A stretch of 64,000 nt of DNA, from assembly GCF_026213295.1 (NCBI RefSeq), contig NC_079426.1, positions 24,671,678 to 24,735,677 on the forward strand, in the 5' to 3' direction. Shown here piece after piece: positions 40,901-51,725 of this stretch (position 1 is the first letter of the stretch; each line of letters begins with the position of its first letter). The position numbers were made by a program, and so were the translations under genes. The notes below the pieces were generated by a model. That model saw nothing but the letters and a program-made list of their open reading frames with translations, had not been told where the DNA came from and made no database searches. Source of the stretch: Gadus chalcogrammus (Eukaryota > Chordata > Actinopteri > Gadiformes > Gadidae).

Positions 40901-43900
40901 TAAGATGTTTCAATAAATGCCATTTATTAAATTAGCCTAGGCAAAAAAACATAACAGCCATTCTCGGCAAAAATGGTAAACGGGTAAAAAATTATTCATT
41001 CGATAATTGCAATTCTTGCAGGCTACTTTTGGCGCAACTTCATGGCATGGAAGTGCTCCGCTGCTCGGTTGCCCAGTTGAGTCTTTCAACCCCGGCCCAA
41101 GGCTCGATATGCGCATCAGCCTCATCTTTTCCCCAGATAGGCGGTTTCTGATAGATGTTTTAATCCTGTTTTGGAGAGAAAAGGCTCGTTCCGCAGGAAC
41201 ACTGGACACGGGGATTGTACTGGCGATTTTGGCCAGCTTTGCCCAGTCGGGAAAGATTTGTGCGTTCACACCAAACGCGACGGGGCGACAAGATCGAACT
41301 TCTTTCTTTTTTTTCTCGGACATGCGGGCCGTTTACATTTTATTATACCGGCCATGCGTGCGTGCAATCGGCCAATGTCCGGCTATAGCCGGCTAACGTG
41401 AACACTGCGCGTACCACTGGTACGCAATCAACGCGCTTTCTATTGTTTTTTAGACATATCAAATTACTAGTATGAATGAAAACCAATTTAACCATGAGAC
41501 CATTAAAATGTAGGTTAAAATAAGTTTGGCATTTTGTTTTTGGCATCAGCTGGTTTTATATAAGGGTTTTGCTGCTTGCAAACACCCATGATTAGGCCAC
41601 AAGCTATACTGACGGCAAGATATAAGCGCTTAAATGACGAAGTGTTACACCCTTGGCTCAAAACGAGAACTATTGGAAGAGAAATGCGGCGACAGGAGGA
41701 GAATTCTTCGGGCAGTACTCTAAAATCTGTGACAGTGAACCGAGCACAGGTAGTATTTGGTGATATTCTTAGAAATTAATCCATGAAACCATCGCATCTC
41801 AAACGTCATCTTACAACAAAACACGAGTGCTGAAAGAAAAACTGTTGATTTTTCCTAAATATACATGTTGGATTGTCCAAAGTCCACGATTAAGAACAAC
41901 ATCATTGCACGCCTTGTCTCGCTCAGACAACAGTTCCGCGATTACTACTCAGTGACGGCCAAAGCGAATGATGAGAAACCCATTCAGCATCGAAACCTCT
42001 GAAATGGACTGCATTTATATAGCGCTTTTCTAACCATTGGCCACTCAAAGCGCTTTACAATATTGCCTCACATTCACCATTCACGCACACATTCACACAC
42101 CGACGGCGGAGTCAACCATGCAAGGCGACAGCCAGCTCGTCGGGAGCTAACAGTCAGGGTTAGGTGCCTTGCTCAAGGACACCTCGACACTCAGCTAGGA
42201 GGAGCCGGGGATCGAACCAGCAACCTTCAGGATACCAGCCAACCCGCTCTACCTCCTGAGCTACTGTTGCCCTGAGCTACTGTTGCCCTATTACTGTCGC
42301 CCTGAGCTACTGTCGCCCTTGAGCTACTGTCGCCCTATGAAATGCCAGAGGACTTCACTGTTGGTTAGCAGGAGATTTTAACTGAATTATCATGCGACGA
42401 TGCATTGAAGTCTGCTTCAGAAGGTGGTCGTTGTTGTACTTTTAGAACAGCAACAAAGCGGATATTAGGACTACGCTGTGTTGCTTCCTCCTTTCTTTTG
42501 AAAACCCATAGACATATTCCTCCCAGGTCTCTTGTTCTTTTGTGTTTTTCAGTAAGAGACTTTATGTGTTTATGTTTGGAATAAACATGCCTTTTTGGCT
42601 TTCCCCTTGAAATTGTGTCCTGTTTGGGAGGAGGTGGTTCACTCACCGCGCCGGGTTGGCACATATGGTGGAGAATGCGGGCAACTGGGCCACGCTACAG
42701 ACTATTTTTGAGTAGATGCCAGGACCCCAATACAGCAGCAGCATGCTCCAAGATAAAGAGGCCAGCGGGAGCAGACATCTAGCTACGGACCCCACAAGTA
42801 GGGCCTTGAGTTTGAGCGTTGGTTGGTGCAGAATAGGGTCCCGCGAAGGACCCAGTCCGGTCCCGCGGAGGACCCGGTCCAGTTCAGCTGAGGACCCGGT
42901 CTGGTCCAGAAGAGGACCTGGTTCAGTGGAGGACCCGGCCAAGCTGAGGAACCGGTCCAGTCTAGCGGAGGAACCAACCTGGTCCAGCGGAGATCCCTGT
43001 CCAGCCATGACACTTGGCACTGGCCGCCCAGAGGCAACCCGATGCTTGGTCAAAGGGTGGAGGAGTGTGGCAACCCGGCTCCAGGACAGCGCCCTTGGAA
43101 GCCCAGGGGACGGGTTGTAGAGGAAGTATACCACCCATTTCCCCAAGATGGTGCCATTAAGGACATTTGAGCTGCTACATATTAAGGAGATGCGGAGCAC
43201 CTGAGGAGCAGGGAGAGAAGCAGGGCTGAAATAGCCTGCTTCTCCACTCATTCAGGGCTCTCCTAGCCATGTGGTTCGTGTACAGAGACCGGTCCTTGTG
43301 GGTGACGGGATTCCACCCACGAGGGATAGGACCGTCGATTCCTCCCAGGTTTTTCATTCTTTTGTGTTTTTCAGTAAGAGACTTTGTGTTATGCTAGGAA
43401 TAAACGTGCCTTTTTGGCTTATCCCCTTGAAATCGTATCCTGTTTGGGAGGAGGCACTTTGTAAATGTTGTCATTTGCTGTGTGTGTGCATTTCAGTTCT
43501 AGTACTACCACTTTGTACAGCTGACTACCACAATAAATGATATTACTTTTAAGAATAAATGTGTCTCCTGCTTGAACTGTGCATAGCTGAATCTTTTTGT
43601 TATATTGCTAAACATCTGTCATAACGGTGGTACTTGGGGGGACACATTTTCTCAGGTGATATGCGATATAAAAAGTTTGAGAAACAATCGGTTAAGGCAT
43701 TCTATTGATTGATCCTGGTCCAAAGTCTTAATCTGATCAAATTGAAGCTGACCCAAACCGGTCGTAGAGAGCGACAGTTCCTTGAGCAAGAGAGCGTAAG
43801 CTCGAACTGACAAAAAGCCAGCTCCTAAATGAAAACCAAGTGGGATATCTACAGTGCAAAGGGATTAGCTACACCATGCACCATACCCAGTATCTGATAT

Positions 43901-44051
43901 GCGCTATTGGGAAGGCCCGGTCGTAGCAGACGTTTTCACAGCCGGGCTGGATGGTGTCACAGGTGAAGTCCTCTTGTTCGTCTCCCCAGGAAGACTCGGC
44001 CGCAGTGCCCAGGACGAGGATTCGGAAGATGAACAGAATGGTCAGCCACAC
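25465..44051 (-). CDS. Connexin (gap-junction protein), multi-exon; first exon not found
   Basis: A four-pass membrane protein that forms intercellular channels. Exons on the minus strand are 44051-43887, 39705-39418, 26371-26306, 26137-25989 and 25918-25465. All use GT/AG sites and phases agree, giving 373 codons. Order: TM1 ([15 protein letters not shown]), first loop [12 protein letters not shown] (CX6CX3C), TM2 ([18 protein letters not shown]), a Glu/Gly-rich cytoplasmic loop, TM3 ([19 protein letters not shown]), second loop with CX4CX5[18 protein letters not shown] (TM4), and a cytoplasmic tail ending TRADDLAI. The tail end and the loops resemble alpha connexins such as GJA3. The exon with the start (a MGDW-type 23-residue N-terminus) was not found. 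Most vertebrate connexins have a single coding exon, so this layout is unusual. No disabling change is seen. Confidence 0.9.
25989..26137 (-). CDS. Connexin exon: second loop and TM4
   Basis: Acceptor ctctccag, donor atcag|gtagc. Encodes [18 protein letters not shown] and TM4. It is one of the most diagnostic connexin segments. Confidence 0.93.
26306..26371 (-). CDS. Connexin 66-bp exon: end of TM3 and start of second loop
   Basis: Acceptor ctggcag, donor ccag|gtatt, phase 0 in and out. Its 22 codons include [16 protein letters not shown], which carries the first loop-2 cysteine. Confidence 0.88.
27069..28073 (+). mobile_element. 5'-truncated LINE with reverse transcriptase C-terminal half
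   Basis: An open frame ending at 28045 has [20 protein letters not shown], the catalytic FADDVV, the [12 protein letters not shown] block, [11 protein letters not shown] and [12 protein letters not shown]. These are the palm, thumb and C-terminal parts of a non-LTR reverse transcriptase. The 3' end is a short GATGAG-type repeat. It is flanked by the 13-bp duplication gcacacagattct (27061-27073 and 28074-28086). The N-terminal half of the enzyme and any endonuclease are missing. It is inserted in the 3' UTR region of the older LINE. Confidence 0.9.
29593..29790 (+). pseudogene. DIRS-type RNase H fragment
   Basis: In one frame [14 protein letters not shown] is followed by [19 protein letters not shown]. 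After a frame break comes TMFCDNKAA. The ELYAIV...WG...DN pattern matches the RNase H of DIRS-order retrotransposons as I know it. The reverse transcriptase that should precede it is gone; Gag-like sequence runs straight into it. Confidence 0.6.
30230..30800. repeat. Duplicated segment of about 270 bp within the DIRS-like element
   Basis: The stretch from the tttcatttgcttgtttagc-type start through aacatattactcgag to acacgtctcytactcagac occurs twice (about 30220-30480 and 30490-30790). The gggttcatgcgttc motif is further amplified locally. No coding domain is seen from 29800 to 32100. Confidence 0.7.
32101..33868 (-). mobile_element. hAT-like element nested in the DIRS-like element
   Basis: Ends cagggtatctgcagg and gcggacaccctg are inverted. 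The flanks carry tcatg on both sides (32096-32100 and 33869-33873). A related uninterrupted site exists at 34829 (tactcatggtttgactgcag). The interior holds a 225-codon transposase N-terminus. Repeated atttaagacttttaagac motifs sit at both ends. Confidence 0.75.
32923..33600 (-). CDS. hAT-like transposase N-terminal fragment
   Basis: An intact 225-codon frame starting [13 protein letters not shown]. It has a zinc-finger-like region (CIPCKSS, then SHMQSQKHK), a linker with [13 protein letters not shown], then [19 protein letters not shown] and [15 protein letters not shown]. This is the DNA-binding and early catalytic part of a fish hAT family I recognise by pattern. It stops before the catalytic core and the dimerisation domain, so it could only bind DNA. 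It runs minus within its element. Confidence 0.65.
   Translation of the reverse strand: MGKCKFNVSWLEDVRFRGWLASVANPEQARCIPCKSSLHSSTMGIKAVVSHMQSQKHKTSAWSHTQTPAISTFSISAPAPPPQTVRAASTDLRVAFGATPTLKAEVLWILNTVVKHQSYNSNEGIGDLFGLMFPDSQIASTFTAGRDKRAYITRIGPAPFIRNELICSVNKADFVLIFETLNHATKSKQLDVHVRYWVGDRVHSRYLGSQFMGPHIYGGKRDDDT
34600..35500. repeat. Degenerate tandem repeat around CACGTCGGTG
   Basis: The decamer cacgtcggtg occurs about 14 times, roughly every 42 and 62 bp alternately, between gcagcaaccccggtgagtgc and cactcgtgagttcgttg segments. Two further islands lie at 31890-32100 and 33860-34090. It belongs to the DIRS-like element. Confidence 0.8.
36388..38837. mobile_element. TTAA-flanked DNA element with internal foldbacks
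   Basis: 2450 bp with inverted ends agatcccatgccatt and aatggcatgggctct, flanked by TTAA (36384-36387 and 38838-38841). A TTAA duplication fits piggyBac or Kolobok. Inside are direct copies of an AT-rich block (near 36750 and 36875) and inverted copies of acggccaaaagctgtgtg. Exact removal with one TTAA restores the reading frame of the host LINE. No transposase is seen; three similar open frames sharing FSTMAEITP are by-products of the internal repeats. Sequence related to its left half occurs at 870-1520. Confidence 0.8.
39418..39705 (-). CDS. Connexin exon: TM2, cytoplasmic loop, TM3
   Basis: Acceptor caccaccag, donor ggag|gtatg. 96 codons. A Gly/Glu/Lys-rich loop separates two membrane segments. 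A truncated LINE begins only about 20 bp past the donor. Confidence 0.9.
40213..40860 (-). mobile_element. DNA element with TACCGTATTTTCC ends and Harbinger transposase remnant
   Basis: Terminal inverted repeats taccgtattttccggacta and tagtccggaaaatacggta. On the minus strand (about 40540-40390) a frame reads [26 protein letters not shown] and then an acidic stretch. This matches the C-terminal end of HARBI1-type transposases (AcxxLHNIA). It is a deletion derivative. Confidence 0.75.
40990..41300 (-). pseudogene. hAT transposase C-terminal dimerisation fragment
   Basis: Minus-strand frame with [40 protein letters not shown] and [10 protein letters not shown]. This is the hAT dimerisation motif (P-x-S-S-x-x-x-E-R-x-F-S). 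It runs opposite to the zinc-finger remnant in the same element, so it probably comes from a separate insertion. Confidence 0.75.
42003..42335 (+). repeat. Common fish interspersed repeat with amplified tail
   Basis: Contains tttatatagcgcttttctaa, cgacggcggagtcaaccatg, ggggatcgaaccagcaacct and the tail ctgagctactgttgccc, which is repeated about five times in tandem. I recognise this as an abundant fish retroposon-type repeat but cannot name its family with certainty. Confidence 0.6.
42511..43456. mobile_element. Small LTR-like element (pair of ~120-bp direct repeats)
   Basis: A block starting attcctcccaggt, with tgtgtttttcagtaagagac and an AATAAA, and ending tgtttgggaggagg occurs at 42511-42633 and 43340-43456. 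After the first copy comes ggcacatatggtggagaatg, which resembles the start of an LTR-element interior. The 0.7 kb between holds repeated gaggacccggtc motifs and no polymerase. A terminal-repeat-in-miniature element is likely. Confidence 0.5.
43887..44051 (-). CDS. Connexin exon: TM1 and first extracellular loop
   Basis: Acceptor ctgctccag, donor ctgg|gtatg. 55 codons with the diagnostic [12 protein letters not shown] and [14 protein letters not shown] motifs. Confidence 0.93.
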
Positions 44052-44444
44052 CTGGAGCAGAACGGAGGAAACACAACGTCAGCCACACCTGATCAACATG
44101 GAGGAAACAACGGTAACCCTAACGCTGGCGCCACATAAGGAAAAACAACAGTAACCCTAACCCTGGAGCCACATGAGGAAACACAATGGTCAGTCAACAC
44201 AACCCTAACCCTAGAGCCACATGGAGTGGCCTGAGAGGGGAGGACTTTGTTTGCAGCATTTGAATAATACAGCAGCACGGGAAGGATGAGACGGAAGCCC
44301 GAGTTTAGCAGCCGGCTGAAGTTCTGCACCTCATACACTGCTCGACAACGCAATTGCCTTTAATAACACCAGCATGTTGCAAACTAAAACACATGCAACC
44401 TCTCAACGACACTAACACTTTCAGTAATGGTGCAATGAATACAA

Positions 44445-45312
44445 CAGGGGTACTCAAGTAGAAATGATGAGGGGCCACAATTTTTTTTTTCAGTGACTCA
44501 AGGGGCCGGTCGGTATACGTGTGACTGAGGCCGATATATGCTCTGTTTTAGACGTAACGCGTAAGCACGTAAGATACATAACCCCCCCTTGCGCGGTAAA
44601 ATATCCCCCCTTACGTGCTTAAGTGCGTCGGCCAAAATTCCTGACTATGCGACTAAAACACTACGGCCCTACGCAGCTCGCAAAGACTGTGATTGGCCAG
44701 CTAACCACTGACAGGTTTTACAGCATAATAGCGCCGGTTTTACAGCATAATAGCGCCATTTTTAAAAGGCTGTGACAGAAGCGAATGAAGAATTTTGAAG
44801 AAGGAGAAGAAGAAAACACAAGAACGAATTATGATAATTATAAATATAAACAAGCCAGCGATTTCCACTTCCACGCCCACAGATTCGTTCGTTGCTCCCC
44901 CTACTGTTCTGGCGGAGAATCCCCTTGCAACACGCGCAATCCTTAAGGAACCTTAAAGGAACCGTAAATCAAAACTTGTCTAAAACAAGTCCCTTGTGTA
45001 AATTACGTGCTTACGTCTCTGCGTCTAAAACGACCCTAAATCGGCCTTGACTGCTGCTGAGATGGACTGTCTGCCTCGAATTTGGGAGGGCTGGAGCGGT
45101 CTGTGGGCTGGAGTGCTATCTGTTTATCGTTGCAACCCCCAGCCTCGTATTGAGATCGCGGGGCGTGGTTTCAAAATAAGAGCGCCCAGCACGATTTTTT
45201 ATTTTTATTTTATTTTTTATAATTAAAAAAACTTTTCAAAACAGCTCGAGGGCCATTAATAGACACCCCGCGGGCCACAAAAGGCCCGCGGGCCGCTACT
45301 TGAGTATGACTG
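44445..45312. mobile_element. Non-autonomous hAT element, 8-bp duplication
   Basis: Ends caggggtactcaagtag and ctacttgagtatgactg are inverted. The flanking duplication gaatacaa is perfect (44437-44444 and 45313-45320). The interior contains ggggccacaattttt and ggcccgcgggcc. No transposase frame is seen. Confidence 0.9.
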
Positions 45313-45787
45313 GAATACAACATGAGCACAACAGTCGCAAATACACCAAAACATTGATAAACCCCAACCTACGAACCCTGGTTTCCCAAAAACAAATGAC
45401 CCAGGAGGGCCCTGAAACGTTCCAAACCCCTTGAACAGTAGAACCCCCAGAATCCTTAGCGAACCGGCATCAACGCCCGTGGTCGCTTCAATACAACATC
45501 TAATTCTAGGCAACCAGGGGCCCGTTTCAGAAAGCAGGTTCAACAAACTCTAAGTTAAAACCTTAACTCTAGGTTGACCAACTCTGAGCTGTAAAACTCT
45601 GAATTTTCGGTTTCAGAACAGAGCCCTGTTTCAGGTAGCTGGTTTTGAGGCAACCCCGCAACCGAGAGTTAGTTGCTGCGGCAACATACGCCGTGGGTCT
45701 AACCTGCTCGGGAGGTGGTTAGACCTACTCTGAGTTTGTTGTCTATAAGGCTGAAGGCAGCTCTCCGACAGAAGGAAGTGTTAGAAA

Positions 45788-46040
45788 TGGCATGTCATTT
45801 TCTACAAGAGCCTGTGGACGTAGAGGCTGCGATCCTCAGAAGGAATCTCCGTGAGGAACGATTATTAAGACCCCGGTTGGATATACTTTATTTTCCTGAT
45901 AATTTTCTTCACTAGCGCTATCGTTTTTCAGCGCAATCTATCATTTATTTAGACCACCTTCTCAGCCCCCATGTTAACTGTCAAACGCACCGGGGACATG
46001 CTTTAAGTTTATTTTTTAATTTTTTATCGCAATTAACGCA
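45788..46040 (+). pseudogene. Harbinger transposase N-terminal fragment
   Basis: Starts MACHFLQEPVDVEAAILRRN and continues LDILYFPDNF, a stop, then RYRFSAQSIIYLDHLLSPHV and THRGHALS. It ends without the DDE core. The N-terminus matches the minus-strand transposase at 49720. Confidence 0.75.
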
Positions 46041-46689
46041 TGTGCAGAATGATCCGCCCCGTACATCCCACCCGCTCTGTAGGCCTACTACAGTCACTTC
46101 AACGTTGTGGCTTTCCCATGATCAGAGTAGCTGACTAACCACGGACCTATAACTGCTGCAAGTCAAGAAACTCATTTTAAGAATGCAAGGCAGAAAAGAC
46201 CCTGGTACTGCTTTTAACCAGATGCTGTTCTTCTCTACATGCACATGCTCAGCATAATCGTCTGCATTGTTCACTGAAGTAAAACCCTTTGAGTAAACTG
46301 TTCAACAAAATAACTTGTCCCACCACAGCCCGTGTTCTAATAAAGACAATCTACTTATTATGAGGATTTTTTTATTTCCTGAAAGCACAAAAAAAAAAAG
46401 TCATTTATATTGGGTATGTTTTTAGAGCAGGGAACATTATCCCAGTTTGCACCTCACCCACCTATAACTTATGTTCCAAAATTTGGATCTCCAAAGCATC
46501 CTTTTGCATCTTTTGAATTGTTACAATTGCATGGAGGTTGTTGAGGGCATCTGGTTCAAGTAGGGCGCTATCAGTAACTGGAAGAAGATGATTAGACAGT
46601 GCAATTATTGAGCCAGAATATTGCCCCATCTAATTTGCAACGCGCTGGGTTGCGTGTACATATTTAATTATTTTGAATAACCAACCCCT

Positions 46690-47565
<876 letters not shown>

Positions 47566-47891
47566 ATCATGTTATCAGAGATCCATTGATGATGGCTCTT
47601 CATAGTCAACAGGCACGCCCCCAACCCAGAGTATACTCAGGGTTGATTAACCCAACGCTGATCACCTGTTCTGAAACCGAAAACCCAGAGTTGCTTTTCA
47701 ACCCTGAACTCTGAGTCAACCAACTCAGAGCGCAGGATTAAACTCAGAGTATGTTAAACCAGCTACCTGAAACAGGCCTCAGGTGATAACGCTTAGTTCA
47801 ATCAACTCTGAGTCAAGGTAACTCTGAGTGAAGCTTGTGCATGAGGATATAAAAAGCCCTCATCAATGGAACACAGATAACATGATTCACC

Positions 47892-48226
47892 ATGGCAACA
47901 AGTACTAACAAGCCTCGATCCTCCTACTTCTCCCCAGCGGAGTTGCAAATCTTAATGACTGCATATGCAGAAACTAGCATATCTTTTTACTAAAAAGCAA
48001 TACTATGGCAGCAGCCAAAAAGCGGGAGCTCGCGTGGAAAAAAATAGCTGACCGAGTCAGAGTATTTGAGAAAAAGAAAATGTTTTCTCTTGAATGTTCC
48101 ACTTATTCAACAATTATATTCCATATGTGTGTTTGTGCGCACAGGTGCAACCCAACAGGCCCCAAACGGACTTGGCTGCAACTAAAAATGAAATATAAAA
48201 ATGTAGTTCAAACAGATAAGGTATAA
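47892..48226 (+). pseudogene. Harbinger Myb/SANT-like gene (outer element)
   Basis: Starts MATSTNKPRSSYFSPAELQI, hits a stop, then resumes as AAAKKRELAWKKIADRV. An apparent intron follows (gtatttg...gcacag, about 48061-48143), and then CNPTGPKRTWLQLKMKYKNV. The trihelix/Myb layout is that of NAIF1-like proteins that accompany Harbinger transposases. The internal stop marks it as decayed. Confidence 0.75.
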
Positions 48227-48490
48227 TTTAAGTACAAGCAATTGTGATGTTGTTTAGCCTGCCCTCATTAAACAGCATTTAGTGGCTGCATTCAACATGT
48301 GATAGATATATTTAAGTAATTAGGGAAATCTGCTAAACAAAGAAAAATCCCAACACTGCCAGTATTTAATATTGTCTATATGAAAGCAACACCTAAATGC
48401 CTTTTATACATACAAGTCTCCAAATTTGTGTTTTCTGGTTATCTTAAAATTTGACCTCCATTATAGCCAACAGAAAAAAGGCAGAGTCAG

Positions 48491-49720
48491 TTAGAAATGA
48501 TTGAAGCATATCATGTCTCTAACAGCTCTTCCATCTCGTGCATCAGCAGGGGGGTCAGGATTATTATCTGGATCATTGGGGGAAAGAGTAGGACATTGTT
48601 CTCCTCTAATAGTGGCAATGTTGTGGAGAACCAAACATGCCACTATAATGTCACAAGCCCTTTCTGGGGTGACCCTGAGCCTTCGAAGGCACTGGAACCG
48701 GGCCTTGAGCATGCCGATGGTCATCTCCACTCTGGCTCGTGTCCTGCAGTGAGCCAAGTTGTAGTGTTGCTGTGGGCAAGGGTCAGGGTCAGGGTAAGGG
48801 GTCAGCAGATAGCGCTGGCAGGGGTACCCTCTGTCTCCGAGTAGATAACCATCAAACTCTCCTATGATAATACAAGATGCACTTTATTGTTTCAGTTGTA
48901 ATAGGAGGAAACAAAATATTGATCATAGGATATAACTATATACTGGATATATAAACTATATATATAAACTCACCACGGGCAAATCTGGCACTCAGTGTAG
49001 ACTCACGAAACATTCGTGAGTCACACAGGCCACTTCGCTTCCACATTATTTATCATGTGGGCTGCGTCACATATGATCTTCACAGTGGAGAACAGTAAAT
49101 AGCTGTATAGTGAAGCATATTTCATTTGGAATGTTAAAGGCTACTATTTAGGCCTACCTGTACATTAATGCTGTGGACAGATTTCCTATTCACATAATCT
49201 CCTTCATTTATTGAAGGAGCTATGATAGGAATGTGAGTGCCATCTATGCAGCCAATCACACCTGGAAACCCTAAAATATAATTGACTGATTAGTGCTTCA
49301 AGTCTCAAAGCTTTATAACATAAATGAATTACTGCTTAGACTGATACCTGCAATTCTGTGGAACTCTTCTTTGAGAAGTCTGGTGGGTCTGTGACTTGGG
49401 AACACTACAAACGTGCATAGTAGCCGTTTCAGTGCAAGTGTCACATTTCGGACAGCCCGACAGACAGTTGCCTTGGACACATGCTCTGCATCACCGACGT
49501 TATACAAAAAACTAAACGAAGTGCAATACAAAGAATTTGCTCGGAACTGAGAGCGTGTCCACGATGTGTCATGTGAGCGATGTGAGGGCTGAGAATATTG
49601 TTTATATAAATTATTGATGATGCAGAGAAACGGAAACGCTCAAACTCATCAGGGAATGATAAAACATCCAAGTATCTGCGCCTCGACATCAACTGGCTCT
49701 TCAATAAAAGGACACGCCAT
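48491..49720 (-). pseudogene. Harbinger (HARBI1-type) DDE transposase, outer element
   Basis: Minus-strand reading from 49720: MACPFIEEPVDVEAQIL, then the SFPDEFERFRFSASSIIYIN block, [36 protein letters not shown] (first catalytic Asp), DSRMFRESTLSARFARGE (second Asp region), and RARVEMTIGMLKARFQCLRR (Glu) with the terminal VACLVLHNIA motif. Frameshifts separate the pieces, and the DSR block has lost its preceding residues. It is recognisable as nearly full length, about 340 residues in the family, but broken. Confidence 0.85.
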
Positions 49721-49949
49721 GTCTGCCACTGCCTTCAGTCTGCAGGCTTCAACTTAAGAGCAGGAGAAACTCGGGGTTAGTTGAAGAAAACCTGCCAGCG
49801 AGCAGGTTAGGTTCACGGAGTATGTTGCCAGGGTAACTGACTCAGAGTAAAGCTGAACTGGCTTTGTGAAACTGAAAAACCAGAGTTTCCCTCATCTCAG
49901 GGTTAACTAACTCAGAGTTTTCACTAAACCTGCTTTCTGAAACGGGCCC

Positions 49950-50370
49950 CTGGTCTCACAGGAATCCGTGAAATGACCACGGACGCTTAACTCATAATCC
50001 GTTGAATCCTCACAGAAACACGCCAATTTCCGTGATATGGCGACGGATTTTGCTCCAATGCAAGTTGATGACACTCATATTCCGTGGTACACACACAGAT
50101 CCCCGTTTCAATGAACGAGTCGACCACGGGCGCTGACCTCATAATCCGTGGTGGCCTCACGGAATCACGTAAATTGTCTGTGATATGCCAACGGAATTTG
50201 CAATGCAAGTTAATGACACCCAGAACTCCTCGAAGCAACGAAAGTGGTCTATTAAATTAAAGGGCCGGCAAGAATAGGGATATAGTGCCATACCGTCAAT
50301 ATGAATTTCATTCATATATCTAATCTATATATATAGGCTATGGTCATTTCACGGATCCCTGTGAGACCAG
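49950..50370. mobile_element. 421-bp MITE with 30-bp terminal inverted repeats
   Basis: ctggtctcacaggaatccgt at the left returns inverted as acggatccctgtgagaccag at the right, 29 of 30 bases matching over the full arms. The interior repeats ataatccgt/cacggaatca-type units. It touches the right end of the Harbinger element. Confidence 0.85.
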
Positions 50371-50650
50371 ATTGACTCGGTCGTAGAGACGGGGATCTTT
50401 GTGTGTGTGTGCCCCAGAATATGATAGCTAACTGTATTCCGTTAGTTACAATTTAAATAGTTGGTATTTAGAATACAGTTACATTGTTGAAATCAATGGA
50501 TTGCATGACGATACTTCTGTTTCAGCAGTTTATTCATGCTTTCACACCAACAGCATTTAGTGTGCACTAAACGAGTTTAGTCCCCTTCGTTGATGTGAAT
50601 GCAACTACCTAACTTCGATGTGAACCAAATCAGCCGACGAGACCTCCCTG
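50371..50650. other. No gene recognised
   Basis: No domain or terminal repeat identified in this short stretch. Confidence 0.4.
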
Positions 50651-50654
50651 AACA

Positions 50655-51725
50655 GCTGGGGGTGTTCCACGAACGGAGGTTTAACAAACACTGAGTTAAC
50701 GCTGAACTCTAGGTTGATTTACCCTGTGCCGACTAACCCAGAGTTTTCGGTTCCACAGCAGCGGTTATGCATTAGTTCAATCAACTCGGGGTTGGTTAAC
50801 ACGGGGTTGTGCGCGTCCACGACAAACCTATAAAGACGTGATTTATGAATCATGGAAACCCTGATCGAAATGTTGAAACGGGCCGCTTGAAAGTGAAAAT
50901 GTCACGTTGTCCTGGGAACCGGATTTTCAGTTCTACACAACCGAACGAGAGATGGCGTTTCCCATTGCTTCCATGTGTCGTTTCTTTCAAAATGAAAATA
51001 AATCAATTTCAAGAGGTGAAAATCACTACCAATCAAAACATGTCGAGGCGTTAATGTATTCACTGCACGCTACTGTGGAGAAGGCTATTTAAATACATTA
51101 AAGATTTGCGTGAGAATCTATATCTCTCCAGCAAAAAGTCATCCGGATTTAGCCGTGGTCTTATTAATCGCTCCCGGTGGATTGCACGAATAATTTGCAC
51201 TCTGATATCAACAGGGCTCTCATCAAAAGGGCATGCCATTGTGAACACATGGAATCTGCGGTGAACGCAGCATTAAATACCCAAAACCGGGTTATGTTCC
51301 AAACTTAACCTGCGCAAAACCTGGTCCGACCAGTGGGGTGTTCCACATAGCCGGTTTTATCACATAACCGGGTAAATTAACCCAGGGTTTGCTGTAACCT
51401 GGGTTTTCCGTTCCAAAAGGATCACGGTATGTTAGTTGCTATAGAAACATATGCTCTGAATCAAACCTGGTCGGAGCAAATTTTTTGCGCAGGTTAAGTT
51501 TGAAACATAACCCGGTTTGGGTATTTAAACCCGCGTTCACCGCAGATTTCATGTTTTCACAATGGCATGCCCTTTTGATGAGAGAACGGCTGATATCGGA
51601 GCGCAAATTATACGTGCAATGAATCCACCGGAAAGCTATTGATAAGACCACGGCCACATCTTGGCATATCAAATGCCTTTTTGCTGGAGTGGAGAGATAG
51701 GCCTATAGATTCTGGCGCAAATATT
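50655..51725. mobile_element. Harbinger-derived fragments in mirror-image arrangement
   Basis: Two gggtgttccac-type termini (near 50661 and 51338) precede ggttaa/ggttta motifs. A transposase N-terminus (MACPFDESPVDIRVQIIRAI, minus, 51240-51063) faces another (MACPFDERTADIGAQIIRAM, plus, 51562-51640). The sequence between is an inverted repeat: ttaaatacccaaaaccgggt and its complement near 51512, and cctgcgcaaaacctggtccg against the cgga...ttttttgcgcagg stretch near 51471. Confidence 0.7.

Larger units (their letters stand above)
40079..43689 (+). mobile_element. Charlie-like hAT element with nested insertions
   Basis: The left end cagtggttctcaaac is the classic Charlie-type hAT terminus; the right end (gtttgagaaacaatc) is degenerate. 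An 8-bp duplication ggttaagg lies on both sides (40071-40078 and 43690-43697). Inside are a decayed plus-strand zinc finger ([15 protein letters not shown], near 41785-41832), a PIF/Harbinger-type insertion (40213-40860), a minus-strand hAT C-terminal fragment, a SINE-like repeat and a pair of LTR-like repeats. It lies in a connexin intron. Confidence 0.8.

Noticed and set aside
42643..43251. 202-codon minus-strand frame in the small LTR-like element
   Set aside because: It is mostly a reading of the repeated gaggacccggtc motif. No known domain is visible.
44093..44353. Minus-strand frame just upstream of the first connexin exon, tested as the missing start exon
   Set aside because: It lacks the GDW-type start and the STxxGK/R end expected before TM1, and has no good donor at the right phase.
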